Of a stretch of DNA of 8,855 nucleotides, positions 1 to 5,302 are shown one piece after another (position 1 is the first letter of the stretch; the number at the start of each line of letters is the position of its first letter). The DNA comes from JAVBKB01 sp031554275. GTDB taxonomy: Bacteria; Bacillota; Bacilli; JARBTR01. Location of the stretch: NCBI GenBank assembly GCA_031554275.1, contig JAVBKB010000007.1, positions 1-8,855 of the forward strand, in the 5' to 3' direction. The position numbers and the translations under genes were made by a program. Below the pieces are notes generated by a model. That model ran no database searches and had not been told where the DNA came from. It saw only the letters and a program-made list of their open reading frames with translations.

Positions 1-396
1 ACCTGTGATATTAGCAACGACTGCCCCTGCAAGACGAATGAAATCTAACCCGTGATGTTCATAGAAACGATTATCCTCCGTTGCAAGTAGTGCCTCTTCC
101 ACTTTCTTGGGAATATCTTCGTATTTCACAAAATCCCTTGATTGTGCCCCTAATTCTGTATAAAGATTACCGTCTTTATCAAGGATTTTTGAGGCAACTG
201 GATCCTTTAGGCGCTTTTCATTTAAAATGGGAGCCTGTTTGACCCATATGGTAAATTGGATAGCAATCGCAATAGCTGCTACCATCATCAGTCCAAGAAT
301 AATTAACAATATTTTTTTCAAAACAGAGAATTTCTTTGTACCTTTTGTTTTCTTCTTATTTCGTCGTGTTGCTCGACTATTTTGAATGTCACTCAT
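1..396 (-). CDS. ponA: Class A penicillin-binding protein (PBP1/PonA), N-terminal part, cut by the window edge
   Basis: This is a bifunctional peptidoglycan synthase: an N-terminal GT51 glycosyltransferase polymerises lipid II and a C-terminal transpeptidase, outside the window, cross-links the strands. The 132 visible residues show a short cytoplasmic tail rich in Lys/Arg (residues 11-28), one transmembrane anchor (about 28-50), and the start of the GT51 domain. The domain carries the hallmark motif ATEDNRFYEHHG at 105-116, in which E107 should be the catalytic glutamate. The stretch DKDGNLYTELG (73-83) is also typical of PBP1. The ATG at 396-394 follows GGTAGG, which overlaps the recU stop codon. 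The gene starts 6 bases after recU, so the two are co-transcribed and probably coupled in translation, as in B. subtilis. The full protein would normally be about 700-900 residues. The identity is secure; the exact paralogue name rests on the recU linkage. Confidence 0.93.
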   Translation of the reverse strand, partial: MSDIQNSRATRRNKKKTKGTKKFSVLKKILLIILGLMMVAAIAIAIQFTIWVKQAPILNEKRLKDPVASKILDKDGNLYTELGAQSRDFVKYEDIPKKVEEALLATEDNRFYEHHGLDFIRLAGAVVANITG

Positions 397-402
397 GTGA
401 AC

Positions 403-1008
403 CTACCTTCTATCATCTAAAAATTTCGATTGAATGATACTAATATAATCAATTCTTGGGAGAAATCCAAGCTTTATTGTCTGTGCTTTCTCAGCGATTT
501 CATTTCTTGTAATTGATTTACGACCACCATTTTTCATTCTGTCCCAAAAGAAAAACAAGTCCTCAGCAAAGAGTAAATAGATTTCATCGTAACGAGCATA
601 ATGAATAAGAATGAAAGAAATTCCCTTATGATGAACAACTTGACGCATATGATCGACTTGATGATCATGTAAGTTCTGCAATGGAAAAGAAACCTGCTTC
701 GTTTCTTTTGCCTCAAAATCAATATATTTCCCGCGAAAAACCCCGTTGTAGTCAGTAGTGGAAGCGGATTTGTAATATGCCTCTTTAATCACAGCAGCAC
801 TTCGCTGAGGGTAATCAACCTTAACAATTTGTATTGGGGTCGGTTTCTTATGGATTGCAGCAATATTATGTTCTAAATAGTACTGGTTAGAAGCGTCAAT
901 TGCTTCTTCAAAATCCATACCACGATTTGAGTAATCAACACTGGATGGCACAGAAGGCTCTCTCAGTTCTGTACCGGAGTACTTTTTCCCATTAGGATAT
1001 TTGATCAT
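403..1008 (-). CDS. recU: Holliday junction resolvase RecU
   Basis: RecU cleaves four-way DNA junctions during recombinational repair and chromosome segregation in Firmicutes, acting in the nucleoid with RuvAB and RecA. The 201-residue product matches the B. subtilis protein (about 206 aa) from end to end. It has MIKYPNGK at the N-terminus, HKKPTP at 53-58, KRSAAVIKEAY-like QRSAAVIKEAYYK at 68-80, STTDYNG at 83-89, YIDFEAKET at 95-103, SFPLQN at 107-112 and GFLPRIDYIS at 181-190. D86, D97, E99 and K101 form the expected metal-binding nuclease centre. I chose the ATG at 1008-1006 because the homologue begins there and AAGGAG lies 10 bases upstream (1024-1019). An in-frame start at 1086 would add 26 residues with no family counterpart. 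The gene is first in an operon with ponA. Confidence 0.96.
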   Translation of the reverse strand: MIKYPNGKKYSGTELREPSVPSSVDYSNRGMDFEEAIDASNQYYLEHNIAAIHKKPTPIQIVKVDYPQRSAAVIKEAYYKSASTTDYNGVFRGKYIDFEAKETKQVSFPLQNLHDHQVDHMRQVVHHKGISFILIHYARYDEIYLLFAEDLFFFWDRMKNGGRKSITRNEIAEKAQTIKLGFLPRIDYISIIQSKFLDDRR

Positions 1009-1018
1009 TATTTTCAGT

Positions 1019-1036
1019 CTCCTTATATATATTATA
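1019..1036 (-). promoter_or_regulatory. Candidate recU-ponA promoter -10 and Shine-Dalgarno
   Basis: On the minus strand a perfect TATAAT (1036-1031) lies just upstream of the strong AAGGAG ribosome binding site (1024-1019), implying a very short leader of about 15-20 bases. A convincing -35 is missing: TCGACA lies 20 bases upstream of the -10, which is longer than usual. The surrounding DNA is very AT-rich, so chance TATAAT matches are likely. I treat the -10 as a candidate only, while the ribosome binding site is firm. Confidence 0.45.
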
Positions 1037-1185
1037 ACGTATAGTCCATTAGTTTTTGTCGAAAAAAAAATTTGAAAAAATATCATTGTTGGAAAAACAC
1101 TACTTTTGTCGATCGGGAAGGAGAAACTACTACCTACACGAAATCCTTTTCAGAGAGATTGATTTTAGTTATTGGAGGACAATTC

Positions 1186-1392
1186 ATGATTCCAAAATCG
1201 AAGATAGAGCAACTATTAGGAGAGATTGTCGAAGGAATCGACAAGCTAGAAGTATCGCTACTGGAAGTAACGAGCAATGAACAATTACAGATTAAAAAAG
1301 AATTCGAACAAACGTTAGATGCAGACAAAAATAATTTTGAAGAGAAACTAAATAAACTAGAGAATACCCTTTTTAATTTAAAATCGGATTGA
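1186..1392 (+). CDS. Small acidic coiled-coil protein of unknown function (68 aa)
   Basis: I do not recognise this protein. The 68 residues are mostly charged and helical: KIEQLLGEIVEGIDKLEVSL (6-25) and FEEKLNKLENTLFNL (51-65) show heptad-like spacing of Leu/Ile/Val, suggesting a short coiled coil or helical hairpin. There is no signal peptide, membrane segment or cysteine. The ATG at 1186 is chosen because GGAGG lies 7 bases upstream (1174-1178). The frame is open back to 1072, but that extension has no ribosome binding site and a poorly protein-like composition. The gene is divergent from recU and upstream of the yppG-like gene, the place where B. subtilis carries yppC-yppF. No clear promoter or terminator was found for it. 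A real small gene is likely but not proven. Confidence 0.6.
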   Translation: MIPKSKIEQLLGEIVEGIDKLEVSLLEVTSNEQLQIKKEFEQTLDADKNNFEEKLNKLENTLFNLKSD

Positions 1393-1575
1393 GTATAGAT
1401 CCAAGAATACCTGTGGAAAATCTAGAATCATTTCTCGGAACTTGGTTCTTTGGAATCAGTACTGCAGTATTTGATTAGGAACATCACCCATTTGTTATCA
1501 TATATTAGAATGTCAGAAGTGGATTAAATACGAGCATTGTGTACCATTCGAAAAAATTCATTAGGGGGTTGTCAA
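1393..1575. other. Intergenic spacer before the yppG-like gene
   Basis: This 183-base gap holds no convincing gene or intrinsic terminator. It contains a perfect 10-bp palindrome, TACTGCAGTA, at 1460-1469. A weak sporulation-type (sigma-E-like) -35 core, ATATT, occurs at about 1502-1506, with GATTAAAT about 15 bases downstream as a poor -10. A 29-codon open stretch (1389-1478) has no ribosome binding site and I do not call it a gene. Confidence 0.4.
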
Positions 1576-2679
1576 ATGGGTTTCATTCGCAATCTGTTAA
1601 ATAAAAATGGCAGAAAAGGGATGACAGGACAATCCCAAGCACCGCAAATGAAACGTTCTAGAGGGAGAAGAAGGAATCAGCATAATCAATTAAGTCATCC
1701 ACAGTTTGGATCTTTCCAACCCAATGCAAATTATCAGCAATTTCATTTAGCTAACCCTAGAGAATATGCTGAGAGAAATTTTCCATTTAACTCACCAGGT
1801 AGTTTTTATAATCAAGTGCCAATGCATTTCGAAAATAGCTATCAAGAAAATGACTTTTATAAAAGTAGTATGTATAACCAAACTCCAGAGTTTAGTGGAT
1901 TCATGCAGCCGAATTATTATGAAAATGAACAGTTTGAACGTCCAATAGCGGACAGCTACAATTCAAATCAATCGTTCCCAGGAAACGCATTCTACAATCA
2001 ATCGCCAATGAATCCTTACGGTCAACAAGCAATGTCACCGAACTTATACGGAAATCAGTCGATGCCAGTGAATCCTTACGGCCAAGCAATGTCACCGAAC
2101 TTATATGGAAATCAGTCGATGCCAGTGAATCTGTTCGATCAACAAGCAATGTCACCGAACTTATATGGAAATCAGCCGATGCCAGTGAATCCTTATGATC
2201 AAACAACGTCGCCGTACCCCCAGAATAATGGGTTTGACCCACAAAATCAATCGATGATTGCACGTCCTCCCAATCCATACGATCATCAGTTTATGCCAAC
2301 TAATCCACCTAATTCATATAGCCATCAACCAGTGCTCGACACACCATTTAGTAATCCTTCACAAAACACTTTTCCACCGACGAAGCTTTTTGGGAATCCA
2401 TTAATGCAAAATCAACCACTGTCCCAGTTCTCAAATCAACAATCCAATCCTAATCCTTTTCAACAGCTTCAACAAAACCAAGCGCCTTATCAAATGAATA
2501 ATTCTTTTCAGCAAAAACCATCTGGTATCGGTAACATCCTGACCCAGTTTAAGTCGCAAAATGGTTCCCTTGATTTCAACAAAATGGTGGGGACAACAAG
2601 TCAAATGGTTTCTGCTGTTAACCAGGTTTATGGGTTAGTGAAAGGAATTGGGGGCATTTTCAAAGTGGGCGGTTTATGA
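1576..2679 (+). CDS. YppG-like, Asn/Gln/Pro-rich, probable spore-associated protein
   Basis: This 367-residue protein has low complexity and is dominated by Asn, Gln, Pro, Tyr, Phe, Ser and Met, a composition common in spore coat proteins. A short N-terminal segment with a basic patch (KRSRGRRRNQ, 26-35) leads into the long disordered region, which includes a tandem repeat (146-204). The last 51 residues (317-367) are the only ordered-looking part: NILTQFKSQNGSLDFNKMVG followed by an amphipathic or hydrophobic tail with VNQVYGLVKGIGGIFKV. That pattern (F-K-x(3)-G-x-L-D-x-x-K-M, then V-x-Q-V-x-x-L-V-K-G) resembles the YppG family C-terminus as I remember it, and recU is nearby as in B. subtilis. 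The ATG at 1576 follows AGGGGG (1563-1568); an in-frame start at 1537 lacks a site. Function is unproven. YppG is the best fit by C-terminus plus synteny, and the coat role is inferred. Confidence 0.72.
   Translation: MGFIRNLLNKNGRKGMTGQSQAPQMKRSRGRRRNQHNQLSHPQFGSFQPNANYQQFHLANPREYAERNFPFNSPGSFYNQVPMHFENSYQENDFYKSSMYNQTPEFSGFMQPNYYENEQFERPIADSYNSNQSFPGNAFYNQSPMNPYGQQAMSPNLYGNQSMPVNPYGQAMSPNLYGNQSMPVNLFDQQAMSPNLYGNQPMPVNPYDQTTSPYPQNNGFDPQNQSMIARPPNPYDHQFMPTNPPNSYSHQPVLDTPFSNPSQNTFPPTKLFGNPLMQNQPLSQFSNQQSNPNPFQQLQQNQAPYQMNNSFQQKPSGIGNILTQFKSQNGSLDFNKMVGTTSQMVSAVNQVYGLVKGIGGIFKVGGL
2011..2213 (+). repeat. In-frame tandem repeat, 60/57/60 bp plus a partial unit
   Basis: Three near-identical units lie at 2011-2070 (60 bp), 2071-2127 (57 bp, one CAA codon missing) and 2128-2187 (60 bp), with a decaying fourth from 2188. 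They encode NPYGQQAMSPNLYGNQSMPV, the same minus one Gln, and NLFDQQAMSPNLYGNQPMPV. Unit lengths are multiples of three, so gain or loss of units keeps the frame. Units 2 and 3 share TATGG where unit 1 has TACGG, consistent with stepwise duplication. More degenerate NPY-containing copies flank the array. Confidence 0.95.
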
Positions 2680-2699
2680 AGTTAATCATTTTTGTTTAT

Positions 2700-2728
2700 T
2701 TGAGAAAACTTGTGAAACAAGGTATACT
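2700..2728 (+). promoter_or_regulatory. Sigma-A-type promoter for miaB
   Basis: TTGAGA (2700-2705), a 17-base spacer and TATACT (2723-2728) give a good housekeeping promoter. The expected start of transcription near 2735 leaves a leader of about 50 bases before the miaB start at 2787. It lies immediately downstream of the yppG-like stop codon, so miaB is probably expressed independently of the upstream gene. Confidence 0.75.
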
Positions 2729-2786
2729 TAATTGTTATCACCAATTTTTATAATTGTGAATCTCAGTAAATGTTGTAGGAGTCGTT

Positions 2787-4259
2787 ATGGGAAAAAAAAT
2801 TCAAGAAATAGACTATAGTAAATATTTTGATACAGTCCTTACCGCACCTTCACTGAAGGATGCAAAGAAACGCGGTAAGAAGGCAGTCGTATATGAGCAT
2901 GATTTTTCAATTGATGAAGAGCTACGCAATCTGGGAGTAGGTAAACGATTCTACATTCGCACCTATGGATGCCAGATGAATGAGCATGATAGCGAGGTTA
3001 TGACGGGGATTTTCATCGCCCTTGGATATGAACCTACAGATGATACTTCGAATGCAGATGTGATATTGCTCAATACATGTGCTATTCGCGAGAATGCTGA
3101 GAACAAGGTTTTTGGTGAGATTGGTAACATGAAAACGCTGAAAAGGGAAAGACCTGGGTTGTTAGTAGGCGTTTGTGGTTGCATGTCACAGGAAGAAACC
3201 GTAGTAAACAAAATTCTGCAAAAGCACCCACAAGTAGATATGATCTTTGGCACCCATAACATTCATCGGTTGCCGCAGATTTTGAAAGAGGCATACTTAT
3301 CTAAAGAAATGGTCGTTGAGGTTTGGTCAAAAGAGGGAGATATCATTGAGAACTTGCCAAAGGTTCGAGATGGTAAGGTCAAGGCATGGGTGAACATCAT
3401 GTACGGCTGTGACAAATTCTGCACGTATTGTATTGTACCTTATACACGGGGTAAAGAACGTAGCCGATTGCCCGAGGATATCATTCAAGAGGTTCGGGAG
3501 TTAGCAGCAGCAGGCTATCAAGAAGTGACTTTACTTGGTCAAAATGTTAACGCCTATGGGAAGGACTTTGCGGATCAAAACTACAGCTTAGGTCATTTGA
3601 TGGATGAAATCCGTAAAATTGGAATTCCGAGAGTCCGTTTTACAACAAGCCATCCACATGATTTTGATGATTATTTGGTTGAAGTGCTGGCGAAGCGGGG
3701 GAATCTGATGGATTACATTCATCTGCCAGTGCAATCGGGTTCATCAGAAATCCTCAAGAAAATGGCTCGCAAATACACAAGGGAAGAATACCTCAATCTT
3801 GTTGATAAAATCAAAAAAGCAATTCCTGATGTTGCGCTAACCACAGACATCATTGTTGGTTTTCCGAATGAAACGGACGAGCAGTTTGAAGAGACGCTTT
3901 CATTGTATCGCACAGTTGGTTACGACCTCGCCTTTACATTTGTTTATTCGCCTCGCGAAGGGACTCCAGCAGCCGAGATGATAGATGATGTGCCAATGGA
4001 AGTGAAGAAGGCGAGATTGCAGAAACTAAATAACCTAGTGAATGAAATAGCATTGGAAAAAAACAAACAATTTGAAGGACAAGTTGTTGAAGTGCTTGTT
4101 GATGGTAAGAGTCAAAAGAATGAAACCGTGCTTGCAGGATATACTTCCAAAAACAAACTTGTGAACTTCAAAGCTCCAGAAACAACAATTGGCAAGATTG
4201 TGAAAGTGGAAATTACGAAAGCAAAAACCTGGTCACTAGATGGGGAATATGTTGAATAA
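2787..4259 (+). CDS. miaB: tRNA-2-methylthio-N6-dimethylallyladenosine synthase MiaB
   Basis: MiaB is a cytoplasmic radical-SAM enzyme that converts i6A37 to ms2i6A37 in tRNAs reading UNN codons, using two [4Fe-4S] clusters and SAM. The 490 residues show the N-terminal UPF0004 methylthiotransferase domain (about 54-190), with YGCQMNEHDSE (60-70, C62), NTCAIRENAE (96-105, C98) and GVCGCMSQ (128-135, C132) for the auxiliary cluster. The radical-SAM core follows with CDKFCTYC (208-215; C208, C212, C215) and PYTRGKERSR. LPVQSGS (313-319), TTDIIVGFP (352-360) and a C-terminal TRAM domain (about 425-488) complete it. Residues 1-50 form the extra leader seen in Bacillus MiaB (about 509 aa). The ATG at 2787 follows TAGGAG at 2776-2781. 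All expected cysteines are present. In B. subtilis the next gene is ymcA, as here. Confidence 0.97.
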   Translation: MGKKIQEIDYSKYFDTVLTAPSLKDAKKRGKKAVVYEHDFSIDEELRNLGVGKRFYIRTYGCQMNEHDSEVMTGIFIALGYEPTDDTSNADVILLNTCAIRENAENKVFGEIGNMKTLKRERPGLLVGVCGCMSQEETVVNKILQKHPQVDMIFGTHNIHRLPQILKEAYLSKEMVVEVWSKEGDIIENLPKVRDGKVKAWVNIMYGCDKFCTYCIVPYTRGKERSRLPEDIIQEVRELAAAGYQEVTLLGQNVNAYGKDFADQNYSLGHLMDEIRKIGIPRVRFTTSHPHDFDDYLVEVLAKRGNLMDYIHLPVQSGSSEILKKMARKYTREEYLNLVDKIKKAIPDVALTTDIIVGFPNETDEQFEETLSLYRTVGYDLAFTFVYSPREGTPAAEMIDDVPMEVKKARLQKLNNLVNEIALEKNKQFEGQVVEVLVDGKSQKNETVLAGYTSKNKLVNFKAPETTIGKIVKVEITKAKTWSLDGEYVE

Positions 4260-4508
4260 AATACAAGTTTCAAATATCTCCAAATGACAACACGATGTTT
4301 ACGCTAGGAAGTATTCGCAAGGCTTGGCAATAAAAAGCTCTCGCGCAAAGTTAGTACTAAGGAGTTTTCCGGAAATTTTTCTTGAATATTCTCGACGTTC
4401 TGATCAAAACGCAGATCAATTATTCTCAGATAATGTCTCATTTTGGACGTTTTCGTTACTTCGCGGTACAATGTATACAATTAACTATGTACACACGAAG
4501 GTGGTTAT
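4260..4508 (+). other. miaB-ricA intergenic region
   Basis: These 249 bases separate miaB from ricA and contain the ricA promoter. I see no intrinsic terminator for miaB, so read-through into ricA is possible. A perfect 10-bp palindrome, TTTCCGGAAA, lies at 4366-4375. Further on, GATCAA repeats with a 12-base period (about 4402-4419). No gene is supported here. Confidence 0.5.
4443..4472 (+). promoter_or_regulatory. Sigma-A-type promoter for ricA
   Basis: TTGGAC (4443-4448), an 18-base spacer and TACAAT (4467-4472) match the housekeeping consensus well. A second -10-like sequence, TATACAAT, follows at 4474-4481. The predicted leader is about 30 bases, ending in the ribosome binding site GAAGGTGG (4497-4504), only 4 bases before the ATG. 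This promoter lets ricA be expressed apart from miaB. Confidence 0.65.
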
Positions 4509-4943
4509 ATGACACAGATAACAAAAGACGACATTATTGAAAAGACAAAAGAGCTTGCCAAAATGATTGCTGAAACTGAAGAGGTGTCATTTTTCAAACA
4601 GGCAGAAGAGCAGCTGAATGAAAACGAGAAAGTAAAAGGTTTGCTGAAAATGATCAAGGACTTGCAGAAACAAGCTGTTAACTTTGAACATTATGGCAAA
4701 ACAGAAGCATTAAACAAAACGGAAACAACTTTGGAGAAAATACAAGATCAATTAGATGATATGCCGATTGTGCAAGATTTCAAGCAGTCTCAACTAGAAG
4801 TAAACGATTTGCTGCAAATGGTTACAACGGTGATTTCTAATACAATCACGAATGAAATTATCACTGCGACTGGCGGGAACTTACTATCAGGTGAAACTGG
4901 TTCGAAAGTTCGGAATAGTGATTGTGCTCATGAAGCAAAATGA
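4509..4943 (+). CDS. ricA: RicA (YmcA) developmental regulator, YlbF/YmcA family
   Basis: RicA acts with RicF (YlbF) and RicT (YaaT) in a cytoplasmic complex that in B. subtilis promotes competence, biofilm formation and sporulation, and engages RNase Y in mRNA maturation. The 144-residue product is close to B. subtilis YmcA (about 143 aa) along its length: LAKMIAETEEVSFFKQAEEQ (16-35), LQKQAVNFEHYGKTEAL (52-68), DFKQSQLEVNDLLQ (90-103), and TNEIITATGGNLLSGETGSKV (114-134). The fold is an all-helical bundle. The C-terminal tail has one cysteine (C139), of interest because the Ric complex binds Fe-S clusters through cysteines. It is followed by a strong terminator, so the transcript probably ends here. 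The comK-family gene begins 359 bases downstream, which suggests a functional link. Confidence 0.95.
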   Translation: MTQITKDDIIEKTKELAKMIAETEEVSFFKQAEEQLNENEKVKGLLKMIKDLQKQAVNFEHYGKTEALNKTETTLEKIQDQLDDMPIVQDFKQSQLEVNDLLQMVTTVISNTITNEIITATGGNLLSGETGSKVRNSDCAHEAK

Positions 4944-4963
4944 ATAAGGCTTGAAATTGATAC

Positions 4964-4999
4964 AAAAAAACACTGAATAAAGTTTTCAGTGTTTTTTTT
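4964..4999 (+). terminator. Intrinsic terminator after ricA
   Basis: CACTGAA (4971-4977), a 7-base loop and TTCAGTG (4985-4991) form a hairpin followed by eight T (4992-4999). It is preceded by seven A (4964-4970), which extend the stem and would also give a T-tract on the opposite strand. It starts 20 bases after the ricA stop codon and should insulate comK from ricA transcription. Confidence 0.9.
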
Positions 5000-5117
5000 G
5001 GTTTAAATTTTTTCGGATTTTTTTCCTCGTTCATAATTTTTTCACTTTGCCAATAAAGTTCAAGAAAATCAACTTACCAATCGGAATATTGAGCAGAATT
5101 CAAAAGAGTTTGTCACA

Positions 5118-5161
5118 ATTTATACAATTAATATGCGTAAATGCATAATTATTGTATAAAT
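5118..5161 (+). repeat. 44-bp AT-rich inverted repeat upstream of comK
   Basis: The left arm ATTTATACAATTAATATGC (5118-5136) and the right arm GCATAATTATTGTATAAAT (5143-5161) are complementary at 17 of 19 positions around a 6-base centre. A shorter outer pair, CACAATT (5114-5120) and AATTGTG (5169-5175), adds symmetry. There is no T-tract directly after it, so it is not a simple terminator. Its position 142-185 bases before the comK start suggests an operator for a dimeric or tetrameric DNA-binding protein, possibly ComK itself, although no exact AAAA-N5-TTTT ComK box is present. Confidence 0.75.
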
Positions 5162-5170
5162 AAATAATAA

Positions 5171-5198
5171 TTGTGAATTTTGTTGATTTTAGTATACG
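5171..5198 (+). promoter_or_regulatory. Weak candidate comK promoter
   Basis: TTGTGA (5171-5176), a 16-base spacer and TATACG (5193-5198) match the sigma-A consensus at 4 of 6 positions in each box. The location is sensible: just after the long inverted repeat, giving a leader of about 100 bases that includes the palindromic element at 5238-5272. The weak boxes would fit a promoter needing an activator, but this is only a candidate. Confidence 0.3.
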
Positions 5199-5237
5199 AG
5201 TCGAATTATTCTTACAGTGGATCTTTGCCCAATAAAG

Positions 5238-5272
5238 TTTGTGGCAGAGGCTACTGGATGGCCATCCACAAA
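5238..5272 (+). promoter_or_regulatory. Foldable palindromic element in the comK leader
   Basis: TTTGTGG (5238-5244) can pair with CCACAAA (5266-5272). Within and overlapping this lies a perfect 14-bp palindrome, TGGATGGCCATCCA (5255-5268). The two pairings are mutually exclusive in part, which gives two alternative RNA structures ending 17 bases before the AGGAG ribosome binding site (5290-5294). I recognise no known riboswitch class. It could equally be a protein-binding palindrome in DNA. Confidence 0.45.
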
Positions 5273-5302
5273 TATATGAAATTATGAGTAGGAGTGAAAA
5301 TC

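Larger units (their letters stand above)
5045..5239 (+). repeat. Split direct repeat upstream of comK
   Basis: CTTTGCCAATAAAGTT (5045-5060) recurs as CTTTGCCCAATAAAGTT (5223-5239), identical except for one inserted C and 178 bases apart. Both copies lie in the comK upstream region, on either side of the long inverted repeat. Each copy also has short CTTT/AAAG dyad symmetry. They could be paired regulator sites or a duplication remnant; the role is unknown. Confidence 0.6.

Noticed and set aside
1009..1086. N-terminal extension of RecU to 1086
   Set aside because: RecU homologues begin at MIxYPNGK, and the AAGGAG site is placed for the start at 1008.
1072..1185. Upstream extension of the 68-residue gene, and an AAGGAG at 1118-1123
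   Set aside because: The Shine-Dalgarno-like sequence is not followed by any start codon at a workable distance, and the extension is not protein-like. The GGAGG before 1186 gives the better start.
1056..1280. Overlapping 74-codon frame on the plus strand
   Set aside because: It is in a different frame from the better-supported gene at 1186, rich in Arg and Cys, and has no ribosome binding site.
1901..2278. 125-codon minus-strand frame opposite the YppG-like gene
   Set aside because: It mirrors the tandem repeat of the real gene and has no ribosome binding site.
2963..3294. Minus-strand frames inside miaB (also 3719-3913)
   Set aside because: They are antisense to conserved miaB domains and have no ribosome binding sites or recognisable motifs.
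4324..4512. 62-codon frame overlapping the ricA start by ATGA
   Set aside because: The overlap looks like translational coupling, but the start would be TTG without a ribosome binding site, and the ricA promoter lies inside it.
5294..5302. GTG start for ComK
   Set aside because: The GTG overlaps the AGGAG sequence that must bind the ribosome; the ATG at 5303 has correct spacing.
5000..5302. Canonical ComK boxes (AAAA-N5-TTTT) for autoregulation
   Set aside because: I scanned the spacer and found no exact pair, only half matches such as AATT-GTGAA-TTTT at 5169-5181.
5221..5302. Known riboswitch in the comK leader
   Set aside because: The conserved cores I know for preQ1 and c-di-GMP riboswitches were not present; only simple dyads are seen.
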